A stretch of DNA of 64,000 nucleotides from Planococcus shenhongbingii (GTDB taxonomy: Bacteria > Bacillota > Bacilli > Bacillales_A > Planococcaceae), in the NCBI RefSeq assembly GCF_030413635.1, contig NZ_CP129235.1:2852001-2916000 (forward strand), written 5' to 3'. Shown here in pieces: positions 17,374 through 24,964 of this stretch. Numbering within the stretch: position 1 is the first letter of the stretch; the number at the start of each line of letters is the position of its first letter. Made by a program: the position numbers and the translations under genes. The notes beneath the pieces were generated by a model that worked only from the letters and a program-made list of their open reading frames with translations, had not been told where the DNA came from and did no database searches.

Positions 17374-18662
17374 GCTGTTTCCTCCCCTTCGATGCGGTAA
17401 TGGCTGATGACGCTCGCCGTTCCTGCTAAGTCGTTTAATACATCCAGATGCTGCTGGCGTGAAATCTGATGTGTCAAAAATACAAGTTCGGCCTGCCCTT
17501 CTTCTGCTGCAGGATGCTGCATGACAGATTGAAGGCTGGCACCGTGTTTGCTGTAAACAGCAGTTAGTTTCGACAGTACTCCCACTTCATCTTTTACCAG
17601 TAAGCGATGGAAATACTTTGCATAGCGGCTGCTTTCCGGTTTCATCACTCGTTCGTGCTGGGCAGCGTGAATTCGCTTGCCGTTAACTTCAAGCAACAGG
17701 TTCCGGCATGCAGCGATAATATCTGATACAACGGAAGTAGCCGTCGGCAATGAGCCGGCTCCTGGACCATACAGCATTGTTTCTCCAACTGCATCTCCAT
17801 ATATGTATACTGCGTTAAACTCATTATTGACTGAAGCCAGCGGATGTGAGTTTGCCAGGAAAATAGGTTCTACCGCAACTTCGATGCCTTCTTCGTCTTT
17901 TTTAGAAGAACCGACCATCTTCATGGTATAACCGAAATCATTCGCCATTTCCAAGTCGCCCTCTTGTATTTCCCGCATTCCTCTGACCAGCACATCTTCA
18001 ATATGGACTTCTGTCGAAAATGCCAATGATGATAAAATGACCATTTTCCGTGCTGCATCTAATCCATCCACGTCTGCTGAAGGATCTGCTTCTGCATATC
18101 CCAATCTTGTCGCTTCTGCCAAAGCTGTTTCATAACTCATATTTTCTTTTTTCATTTTCGTTAAGATGAAGTTTGTTGTGCCGTTGACGATTCCCATCAA
18201 ACTTGAAATCCTGTCTGATGCTAATCCATCCTCCAAAGTGCGGATGATCGGAATGCCTCCAGCTACACTCGCTTCATAAAACAAATCGCATTTCTGCGCA
18301 TCTGCCAGTTTCAAAAGATCATGGCCATGTTCAGCCATGACATCCTTATTGGCGGTTACAACTTGCTTGCCGGCTTTTAACGCTTCTTCAATCGCCCGTT
18401 TCGCTCCGTCCATTCCGCCCATTACTTCCACAATGATATCCAGGGAAGAATCATTCAATATTTCGTCAATATCGGTTGTAAAAACGCTTGGATCAAGAAT
18501 TGACAAACGTTCTTTGTTATTGTTCCTGACCAATACTTTTTTAATGGTTACTTGAACGCCTAATTTATGATGCAAATCTTGTTGATGCTGCTGCAAAATT
18601 TTTGCAACCCCAGTGCCCACTGTTCCAAGCCCTAATAATCCGATCGAAATTTCATTTTTCAT
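17370..18662 (-). CDS. hom: Homoserine dehydrogenase
   Basis: A 430-residue NAD(P)-dependent enzyme reducing aspartate semialdehyde to homoserine, the branch point to threonine and methionine. It has a Rossmann start [19 protein letters not shown], the catalytic region [12 protein letters not shown] with [18 protein letters not shown], and a C-terminal ACT domain (about 350-430, beginning [18 protein letters not shown]) that should sense threonine. A good AGGAGG precedes the ATG at 18662. It is first in the hom-thrC-thrB operon and divergent from an aspartokinase, with a shared palindrome between them. Confidence 0.95.
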   Translation of the reverse strand: MKNEISIGLLGLGTVGTGVAKILQQHQQDLHHKLGVQVTIKKVLVRNNNKERLSILDPSVFTTDIDEILNDSSLDIIVEVMGGMDGAKRAIEEALKAGKQVVTANKDVMAEHGHDLLKLADAQKCDLFYEASVAGGIPIIRTLEDGLASDRISSLMGIVNGTTNFILTKMKKENMSYETALAEATRLGYAEADPSADVDGLDAARKMVILSSLAFSTEVHIEDVLVRGMREIQEGDLEMANDFGYTMKMVGSSKKDEEGIEVAVEPIFLANSHPLASVNNEFNAVYIYGDAVGETMLYGPGAGSLPTATSVVSDIIAACRNLLLEVNGKRIHAAQHERVMKPESSRYAKYFHRLLVKDEVGVLSKLTAVYSKHGASLQSVMQHPAAEEGQAELVFLTHQISRQQHLDVLNDLAGTASVISHYRIEGEETA

Positions 18663-18687
18663 TGACGATTCCTCCTACGCTGTGTAC

Positions 18688-18703
18688 ACTGTAAAAATAC
18701 AGT
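18688..18703. promoter_or_regulatory. Candidate operator between hom and thrD
   Basis: A perfect inverted repeat, ACTGTA-AAAA-TACAGT, lies in the 120-base region between the divergent hom and aspartokinase genes. In B. subtilis the regulator ThrR represses both hom-thrCB and thrD. I infer that this palindrome could be the corresponding shared operator, though I have not compared it with the published site. Confidence 0.45.
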
Positions 18704-18783
18704 TGTTTTTACCATAAGGACATTATAGTATTATATTAAATGGAAAACAACCCTCAATTCTCTAAAGATTGGACTTGATAAAG

Positions 18784-20148
18784 ATGAAAGTATGTAAATT
18801 TGGCGGAACATCTGTAGCAAGCGCGGAACAAATCCAGAAAGTGGCGAACATTGTCAAAGCGGATTCCGCACGGAAAATCATTGTGGTATCAGCCCCCGGC
18901 AAACGTTTCGAGGGCGATGTAAAAGTCACGGATCTTCTTATCCAATTAGCAACAACTGCGTTATCAGGACAAAATACTGCTTCAGCATTGAGCCAGGTAG
19001 TTGGCCGATACGCGTCGATTGCAGAAGAATTGGGGCTCGACAGTGAAATTGTTTCCATCATTGCAGCCGATCTTTCTTACAGGCTCGCATTCAGCAAAGA
19101 AGATCCTTCTTTATTCTTTGATCAAGTAAAAGCCAGCGGTGAAGACAATTCCGCGAAACTAATCGCAGCTTATTTTTCATCTATTGGATTGACTGCAGAA
19201 TATATCAATCCAAAACAAGCAGGGCTGGTCGTCACTGAACTTCCAAAACGCGTTCAGGCGTTGCCAGAATCATACAATAATTTATCCACTTTGGCCAATC
19301 AACAACTCATCAGTGTGTTCCCAGGATTTTTTGGTTATACACACGATGGCACGCTGCGGACTTTCGACCGCGGCGGATCCGATATTACTGGTTCTATTTT
19401 AGCGGCTGCCGTGAAAGCGGAATTGTATGAGAATTTTACAGACGTTGACTGCGTGTTTGCAGCCAATCCGAGAATTGTGGAAAACCCGGTGGAAATCCAA
19501 ACAATGACTTACCGTGAAATGCGTGAACTTTCTTATGCCGGTTTTGCTGTACTGCATGACGAAGCTTTAATGCCTGCGTTCAAAGAATCTGTTCCTGTTT
19601 GCATCAGAAATACGAATAATCCTCAATCTCCGGGTACGATGATTGTAGCAGAACGGGATTATTCACGCCTTCCGGTGACCGGAATTTCGGCGGACAGCGG
19701 ATTCTCTACACTGTATGTCAGCAAATATTTGATGAACCGGGAAATCGGTTTCGGACGCAAACTGCTGCAGATTCTAGAAGACGAAGACATTTCCTATGAA
19801 CATATCCCTTCAGGCATTGATAATCTATCAGTCATCATCCGCAGCCATCAGTTAACGCCTGAAAAAGAAAGCCGCATTGTGGAACGCGTCAATAATGAGC
19901 TGCACGTAGACGATGTGCATTTCATCAGCAACTTCTCGATGGTCGTTTTGGTCGGCGAAGGGATGAAATATACCACTGGGCTGGCTGCACGTGCAACTGA
20001 TGCCATTGCCAGAACCGGCGCCAATATTGAAATGATCAATCAGGGTTCATCCGAAGTCAGCCTCGTCTTCGGGGTCTTGAAAGAAGATGAAACCAAAATT
20101 TTAAAGGAGTTATACAATGAATTCTTTGTTCCTTCTTTGGTTGTCTAA
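18784..20148 (+). CDS. thrD: Aspartokinase III (YclM/ThrD type)
   Basis: 454 residues, the same length as B. subtilis YclM. Phosphorylates aspartate, the entry step for threonine, methionine and lysine. The kinase domain starts MKVCKFGGTSVASAEQIQK and includes IIVVSAPGKR, TFDRGGSDITGSILA and ENFTDVDCVFAANP. The C-terminal part has two ACT repeats (GFSTLYVSKYLMNREIGFG and VVLVGEGMKYTTG ... IEMINQGSSEVS). MKVCKFGG at 18784 is taken as the start by family comparison; no strong ribosome site is visible, and an in-frame TTG lies five codons upstream. The position opposite hom supports the threonine-dedicated isozyme. Confidence 0.88.
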   Translation: MKVCKFGGTSVASAEQIQKVANIVKADSARKIIVVSAPGKRFEGDVKVTDLLIQLATTALSGQNTASALSQVVGRYASIAEELGLDSEIVSIIAADLSYRLAFSKEDPSLFFDQVKASGEDNSAKLIAAYFSSIGLTAEYINPKQAGLVVTELPKRVQALPESYNNLSTLANQQLISVFPGFFGYTHDGTLRTFDRGGSDITGSILAAAVKAELYENFTDVDCVFAANPRIVENPVEIQTMTYREMRELSYAGFAVLHDEALMPAFKESVPVCIRNTNNPQSPGTMIVAERDYSRLPVTGISADSGFSTLYVSKYLMNREIGFGRKLLQILEDEDISYEHIPSGIDNLSVIIRSHQLTPEKESRIVERVNNELHVDDVHFISNFSMVVLVGEGMKYTTGLAARATDAIARTGANIEMINQGSSEVSLVFGVLKEDETKILKELYNEFFVPSLVV

Positions 20149-20172
20149 TATGTCCTTATATTATTAAATATT

Positions 20173-20205
20173 AAATCCCCTGGCCAGCGGATGGCCAGGG
20201 GATTT
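20173..20205 (+). terminator. Terminator after thrD
   Basis: A 14-bp stem AAATCCCCTGGCCA/TGGCCAGGGGATTT followed by TTTTTTA. The cupin gene converges from the other side and ends at 20214, so it probably acts in both directions. Confidence 0.9.
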
Positions 20206-20213
20206 TTTTATTT

Positions 20214-20708
20214 TCAAGTCCAGTTAGTAAGCAGCGGTCCATCGTTGCCATAAACCGGGTCTTTCTCCGGCAATGGGGCATCCAAGATTGCTTCCAGCAC
20301 TTCCGGGCGTTCCTCTGGCTTGCCTAATTTCTTGTCGGGTTCCGCGCCGCCGGGATATGCGCCGACCACCTGAAAATCATCTGTGCTATCCAGCAGTTTG
20401 TGCCCAGTTCCGGCTGGCAAAACCGCCACATCCCCAACTGAAACCTGCAGCGCCTGTCCCTGGTCCCCGCCGAACTGAATCGTTGCAGATCCTGAACGCA
20501 CTCCCAGTACTTCATGGGTACTGCTATGGTAATGGTGGTATTCAAAAATGCCGTCAACCCAGCTGTTGGTCCAGCCATTTTTGTTGAAAGCCGCTTCGAT
20601 TGTTTCTGGATTTTCTTTAAAGGCCCCTGGATAAATGATCAAAGGCAATCTCGGATTATTCGGAATGGATTTGTCGTCTTCAAAATGATAAAACTGTTCG
20701 TTCCCCAT
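20214..20708 (-). CDS. Cupin-domain protein (YjlB-like)
   Basis: A 164-residue single-domain cupin. Metal-binding residues are visible as YHHYHSSTHEVLGVRSGSATIQFGG and in the second motif GDVAVLPAGTGHKLL. It resembles YjlB-type proteins of unknown substrate. AAGGAG precedes the ATG by about ten bases. It is followed by the thrD terminator and preceded by the LytTR regulator gene in the same direction (78 bases apart), which could make a two-gene unit. No catalytic function can be assigned. Confidence 0.75.
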   Translation of the reverse strand: MGNEQFYHFEDDKSIPNNPRLPLIIYPGAFKENPETIEAAFNKNGWTNSWVDGIFEYHHYHSSTHEVLGVRSGSATIQFGGDQGQALQVSVGDVAVLPAGTGHKLLDSTDDFQVVGAYPGGAEPDKKLGKPEERPEVLEAILDAPLPEKDPVYGNDGPLLTNWT

Positions 20709-20786
20709 AAACCATCAGCTCCTTTTTCAGATAGTAAACTTTACCCGTGCATCTGAAAAGTAATCGTTTTATATAAATTTCCCGCA

Positions 20787-21437
20787 TTAAAAGCCGAGCC
20801 GCTCCCGGACCAAAGCGGTGTAATTCTGGCTGACCGGCAAGACTGCCCCATCTTTTAACGTTAAAACTAAATTTGAAGAAAAGTCCCGGGAGATTTCCTG
20901 GATAAAAGGAATATTGACGATATAAGAACGATGGATGGGCAAAAACGTATCCGGTAATTGGTCTTTCAGGGATTTCAATGTGTGGATTGAACAATAGGCT
21001 TCTTCTTCTGCATAAAACCAAGTTTTCTTTTGGCTGCTCTCGATATGGGAAACATTGGTGACCGGCACCGGCCGCCACGTATCTTCAAGCTTTCCAGTTA
21101 AAAACTTCAGCGGCTGTTTTTGGCGCTGGAGGAAATCCGACGGCAAAATAACAACTAAAACTCCAGCTTGCCCGGAAATATGCACCGGATAACCCACTCC
21201 AAAATATGCAATTCCAGATTCTTCGTCTCCCACCAGCACTTCCAGTCGCTTCTCTTCTTTATATGTACGGCCAGCCACACTGCCTTCTGCTACTTCATCG
21301 CCCACTTTGACGTAGGAATCCTGTACACCCGCTTTGCAGTAAACATAGCTGCTTCCAACTGCGACTGCAATCGACGCCTCTTTCGGAATCCAGTCTCCCA
21401 TAATGAACCCCACTTGTTCTAAAACACTTTTCTCCAT
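20787..21437 (-). CDS. LytTR-type transcription regulator with unknown N-terminal sensor
   Basis: 216 residues. The C-terminal 100 residues are a LytTR DNA-binding domain: VSHIESSQKKTWFYAEEE, then YCSIHTLKSLKDQLPDTFLPIHRSYIVN, then ILTLKDGAVLPVSQNY-type strands. The N-terminal half (IAVAVGSSYVYCKAG ... GIAYFGVGYPV) is a compact alpha/beta domain I do not recognise; it lacks receiver-domain aspartates, so this is not a two-component regulator. The gene is divergent from aceA. The region between contains two perfect LytTR consensus half-sites facing each other, which suggests that it controls itself and the glyoxylate shunt genes. Confidence 0.75.
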   Translation of the reverse strand: MEKSVLEQVGFIMGDWIPKEASIAVAVGSSYVYCKAGVQDSYVKVGDEVAEGSVAGRTYKEEKRLEVLVGDEESGIAYFGVGYPVHISGQAGVLVVILPSDFLQRQKQPLKFLTGKLEDTWRPVPVTNVSHIESSQKKTWFYAEEEAYCSIHTLKSLKDQLPDTFLPIHRSYIVNIPFIQEISRDFSSNLVLTLKDGAVLPVSQNYTALVRERLGF

Positions 21438-21557
21438 ACACCGATTCTCCCTTCAACTGTATTCATCGCGCAATCCTTGCTTTCATCTCTGAATATCTGA
21501 TTTCATCCAACTTTCAGGACAGTCATAATATTCTGTTATATATTAATATACATCAAC

Positions 21558-21581
21558 ACAAACTGTATTAACACAGTTTAT
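21558..21581. promoter_or_regulatory. Paired LytTR binding half-sites upstream of aceA
   Basis: ACAGTTTAT (plus, 21573-21581) and ACAGTTTGT (minus, 21566-21558) each match the LytTR consensus [TA][AC][CA]GTTN[AG][TG] and form an inverted repeat with six bases between AAACTGT and ACAGTTT. They lie about 30 bases before the aceA start codon and 120 bases from the divergent LytTR gene. Confidence 0.5.
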
Positions 21582-21609
21582 AAATTTTTTATTTGAAAGG
21601 ATGGATTAG

Positions 21610-22899
21610 ATGGTAACCAAACAACTACAAATCGAACAATTGAAAAAGAGCTGGGCTGAAGATAGCCGTTGGAACGGAATTGTCCGGCCTTACTCAGCGG
21701 AGGATGTAGTCAAACTTCGCGGTTCTATCCAAATTGAATATACGCTTGCGAAAAAAGGAGCTGAGCGTCTATTCCGCTCCATCCATAAAAAGAATTTTGT
21801 GAATGCCTTAGGCGCATTGACTGGCAACCAGGCAATCCAGCAAGTAAAAGCAGGATTAGAAGCGATTTACTTGAGCGGCTGGCAAGTAGCAGCCGATGCC
21901 AACTCTGCCGGACAGATGTACCCGGATCAAAGCTTATATCCTGTCGACTCGGTGCCGAATGTCGTGAAAAAGATTAATCAGGCCTTGCAGCGTGCAGACC
22001 AGATTGACAATGTGGAAGGCGATGAAGGCTTTGACTGGTTCGCACCAATTGTCGCTGATGCAGAAGCTGGATTCGGTGGACCGCTGAATGTTTTTGAATT
22101 GATGAAATTGATGATTGAAGCTGGTGCTGCCGGCGTTCACTTCGAAGACCAATTGGCTTCCGAGAAAAAATGCGGCCATTTAGGCGGAAAAGTATTGCAG
22201 CCGACCCAGAACGCGGTCCGAAATTTAATCTCAGCGAGGCTGGCATCCGATGTATTAGGCGTGCCGACTGTCTTGATTGCCCGCACTGATGCAGATGCAG
22301 CTGATTTAATCACGAGCGACATCGACCCGGTTGACCATCCTTTCATCACCGGCGAACGGACACCTGAAGGATTCTACCGCACCAACGCTGGCATTGAACA
22401 AGCGATTGCCCGGGGATTGGCGTATGCGCCTTACGCTGATTTAGTATGGTGTGAAACGTCCCATCCGAATTTGGAAGAAGCGAAACAGTTTGCAGATGCC
22501 ATCCACGAGAAGTTTCCAGGCAAGCTTTTAGCTTACAACTGCTCTCCATCTTTCAACTGGAAAGCAAAATTAGATGAGGAAACCATTGCGAAATATCAAG
22601 TTGAACTTGGTAAGATGGGGTATAAATTCCAATTCGTTACGCTTGCTGGATTCCATGCTTTGAATCATAGCATGTTTGAACTGGCTCACGATTACAAAGA
22701 CAATGGCATGGCTGCATATTCAAAATTGCAGCAAGCTGAATTTGAAAGCGAGTCGAAAGGCTACACAGCAACGCGCCATCAGCGAGAAGTCGGCACCGGC
22801 TACTTCGACGAAGTATCACAAATCATCTCAGGCGGTACAAGTTCAACCACTGCGATGAAAGGCTCCACGGAAACGGCTCAATTCCAACCGGTGAAATGA
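21610..22899 (+). CDS. aceA: Isocitrate lyase
   Basis: A 429-residue enzyme splitting isocitrate into succinate and glyoxylate, the first step of the glyoxylate shunt used on acetate or fatty acids. The catalytic signature [11 protein letters not shown] (Cys and His in the flexible loop) and the barrel motifs [34 protein letters not shown] and [15 protein letters not shown] are all present. It has GAAAGGATGG before the ATG. aceB follows after 13 bases; the two form an operon, probably under the LytTR regulator encoded opposite. Confidence 0.95.
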   Translation: MVTKQLQIEQLKKSWAEDSRWNGIVRPYSAEDVVKLRGSIQIEYTLAKKGAERLFRSIHKKNFVNALGALTGNQAIQQVKAGLEAIYLSGWQVAADANSAGQMYPDQSLYPVDSVPNVVKKINQALQRADQIDNVEGDEGFDWFAPIVADAEAGFGGPLNVFELMKLMIEAGAAGVHFEDQLASEKKCGHLGGKVLQPTQNAVRNLISARLASDVLGVPTVLIARTDADAADLITSDIDPVDHPFITGERTPEGFYRTNAGIEQAIARGLAYAPYADLVWCETSHPNLEEAKQFADAIHEKFPGKLLAYNCSPSFNWKAKLDEETIAKYQVELGKMGYKFQFVTLAGFHALNHSMFELAHDYKDNGMAAYSKLQQAEFESESKGYTATRHQREVGTGYFDEVSQIISGGTSSTTAMKGSTETAQFQPVK

Positions 22900-22912
22900 A
22901 AGGATGATTTGA

Positions 22913-24505
22913 TTGATCACAAAGTCGAATGTCTTGATTAAGAATAAAGTAACACCCGAAATGGAATCCATTCTCACGCCGGAAGCGCTGGCGTTTATTG
23001 AAAAGCTGCACGTGAATTTTGACAAGCAACGGATTGCCTTGCTTGAACAGCGCCAAGTGCGCCAACAGGAAATCGATGGCGGCAAGCCTTTGGACTTCCT
23101 GCCGGAAACTAAACATATTCGTGAAAGCGACTGGACGATTGCTCCCCTGCCGGAAGATATGCAAGACCGGCGGGTGGAAATCACCGGGCCGACCAACCGT
23201 AAAATGCTGATCAATGCACTGAATTCCGGCGCAAAGATGTTCATGGCGGACTTGGAAGACGCGACAGCGCCCAGCTGGTTCAACGTCATTGACGGGCAGA
23301 TAAATTTACGCGATGCTGTCAGGCGCGAGATTTCGTTTGAAGCACCCGGCACTGGCAAGAAATACATCTTGAACGAACAAACGGCGGTACTGATGGTCCG
23401 CCCCCGCGGCTGGCATTTGTTGGAGAAAAATATCGAGATTGATGGCAAGCCTGCTTCTGGCAGCTTAGTCGATTTCGGGCTTTATATTTTCCATAATGCA
23501 CAGGAATTGATCAGACGTGGTACAGGTCCATACTTCTATTTACCGAAAATGGAAAGCCATTTGGAAGCCCGGCTCTGGAATGATGTTTTCGTTTTTGCCC
23601 AAAATGAGCTCGGAATCCCACAAGGCACCATCCGGGCTACAGTATTGATTGAGACGATTCTCGCTGCATTTGAAATGGATGAAATACTGTATGAATTGCG
23701 CAATCATTCCGCTGGACTGAACTGCGGTCGCTGGGATTATATCTTCAGTGTCATCAAACGGATGCGCAACCGGCCGGAATACTTATTCCCTGACCGCTCT
23801 CAGGTGACAATGACTGTCCCATTTATGCGGGCATATACGCAATTGTGCATCCAGACCTGCCATAAGCGGAATGCACCGGCTCTTGGCGGCATGGCGGCCC
23901 AGATTCCCATTAAAGGAAATCTCGAAGCAAACCTTGCGGCATTCCGAAAAGTAGCCGAAGACAAACGCCGGGAAGCGACAGACGGACACGACGGCACCTG
24001 GGTAGCCCATCCCGGTATGGTGGCAGTGGCGATGGAACAATTTGACGAGCTTATGCCCACGCCGAACCAGATTCACCGAAAACGCGAAGATGTCAGTGTA
24101 ACGGCAAAAGATTTAGTGGAAGTGCCGACCGGCAGCATCACCGAAGAAGGGCTCCGCTCCAATGTTTCCGTCGGCATCCAGTACATCGCTTCCTGGCTGT
24201 CCGGCAGCGGGGCCGCTCCAATCAACAACTTGATGGAAGACGCGGCAACAGCGGAAATCTCCCGTTCACAAGTCTGGCAGTGGATCCGCCATCCGAAAGG
24301 AACGCTCGAAGACGGGCGTGACATCACTGTTTCCCTGTTCCATGAAATCCTGGAAGAAGAAGCCGGCAAGATCAAAGAATCTGCCGGAGATGCGGTATAC
24401 CTTTCCGGACGTTACGCGGAAGCCTGCGAGTTGTTTACAGACCTCACGTTGCAAAGTGATTTTGCCGAATTTTTGACCTTGCCTGGGTATGAAAAACTAA
24501 ACTAA
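22913..24505 (+). CDS. aceB: Malate synthase (type A)
   Basis: A 530-residue enzyme condensing glyoxylate and acetyl-CoA to malate. [26 protein letters not shown] carries the metal-binding acidic residues; [34 protein letters not shown] and [15 protein letters not shown] are core barrel motifs, and [13 protein letters not shown] closes the active site. The start is a TTG at 22913, chosen because AAAGGATG (22899-22906), overlapping the aceA stop, has a six-base spacing to it. Co-transcribed with aceA and a small zinc-ribbon peptide. Confidence 0.95.
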   Translation: MITKSNVLIKNKVTPEMESILTPEALAFIEKLHVNFDKQRIALLEQRQVRQQEIDGGKPLDFLPETKHIRESDWTIAPLPEDMQDRRVEITGPTNRKMLINALNSGAKMFMADLEDATAPSWFNVIDGQINLRDAVRREISFEAPGTGKKYILNEQTAVLMVRPRGWHLLEKNIEIDGKPASGSLVDFGLYIFHNAQELIRRGTGPYFYLPKMESHLEARLWNDVFVFAQNELGIPQGTIRATVLIETILAAFEMDEILYELRNHSAGLNCGRWDYIFSVIKRMRNRPEYLFPDRSQVTMTVPFMRAYTQLCIQTCHKRNAPALGGMAAQIPIKGNLEANLAAFRKVAEDKRREATDGHDGTWVAHPGMVAVAMEQFDELMPTPNQIHRKREDVSVTAKDLVEVPTGSITEEGLRSNVSVGIQYIASWLSGSGAAPINNLMEDAATAEISRSQVWQWIRHPKGTLEDGRDITVSLFHEILEEEAGKIKESAGDAVYLSGRYAEACELFTDLTLQSDFAEFLTLPGYEKLN

Positions 24506-24524
24506 AATACTGGAGGAGATCACG

Positions 24525-24653
24525 ATGAAAACGACGAAAACTTTTGAGGCACGTTCAAAGAAAGAATGCCGGGAATGCGGATGCGAAATCAAGGAGCAGC
24601 GCGAGTCGATCATCTATGAATGTGAACGCTGTATCGGACAAAAAGAGGAATAA
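24525..24653 (+). CDS. YhfH-like zinc-ribbon small protein (42 aa)
   Basis: A short gene directly after aceB, with GGAGGAGATCACG before its ATG. The protein contains CRECGCEIKEQ followed by YECERC, a four-cysteine (CxxC ... CxxC) zinc-ribbon pattern like that of B. subtilis YhfH-family small proteins. It ends just before a strong terminator, so it is the third gene of the aceA-aceB transcript. The function is unknown. Confidence 0.75.
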   Translation: MKTTKTFEARSKKECRECGCEIKEQRESIIYECERCIGQKEE

Positions 24654-24665
24654 GGATTTTATTGG

Positions 24666-24700
24666 AAAGAGGCCAAGCACCCACGCTGCTTGGCCTCTTT
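24666..24700 (+). terminator. Terminator of the aceA-aceB operon
   Basis: The 14-bp stem AAAGAGGCCAAGCA/TGCTTGGCCTCTTT followed by TTTTTTG, 12 bases past the small zinc-ribbon gene. Confidence 0.92.
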
Positions 24701-24713
24701 TTTGTGGAGAATT

Positions 24714-24850
24714 GGACAGAGATAGTTGGTTTGGACAGTATTTTATTGTGAACGGATAGTATTTCAAGGCAAACGGATAGTATTTCAAGGCAAACGGATA
24801 GTATTTAACTCTGGGCGGACAGTATTTGCAGTGAACAGACAGTATATCCA
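24714..24850. repeat. 21-bp tandem repeat array (GGAYAGTATTT core)
   Basis: The core GGATAGTATTT or GGACAGTATTT starts at 24733, 24754, 24775, 24796 and 24817, exactly 21 bases apart. A degenerate last copy (AGACAGTATA) is near 24837 and a partial one at 24714. Two inner copies are identical (GGATAGTATTTCAAGGCAAAC). Because 21 is a multiple of three, both strands stay open and show heptapeptide repeats, but no ribosome site supports translation. The array lies between the ace terminator and the promoter of the rph-like gene. Confidence 0.85.
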
Positions 24851-24903
24851 AATAACTGGAAATCCTTTTTATTTAACCCCCTCTACTTCTTTTCAAATAT
24901 ACC

Positions 24904-24932
24904 TTTAACCCCGGACGGACAACGACTATAAT
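24904..24932 (+). promoter_or_regulatory. Probable promoter of the rph-like gene
   Basis: TTTAAC (24904-24909), a 17-base spacer and a consensus TATAAT (24927-24932). It lies 32 bases ahead of the ATG and about 55 bases after the 21-bp repeat array. Confidence 0.6.
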
Positions 24933-24964
24933 AAAGGCAATATAGCAATGCCGGAGGTGGAACA

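Noticed and set aside
24714..24850. CRISPR array
   Set aside because: Unit and spacer are together only 21 bases, spacers are partly identical, and no cas genes are near. It is a tandem repeat.
24555..24851. Minus-strand open frame with repeated KYYPFAL heptads over the 21-bp array
   Set aside because: The repeats simply translate the 21-base period; the frame has no ribosome site and also runs across the ace terminator and the small zinc-ribbon gene.
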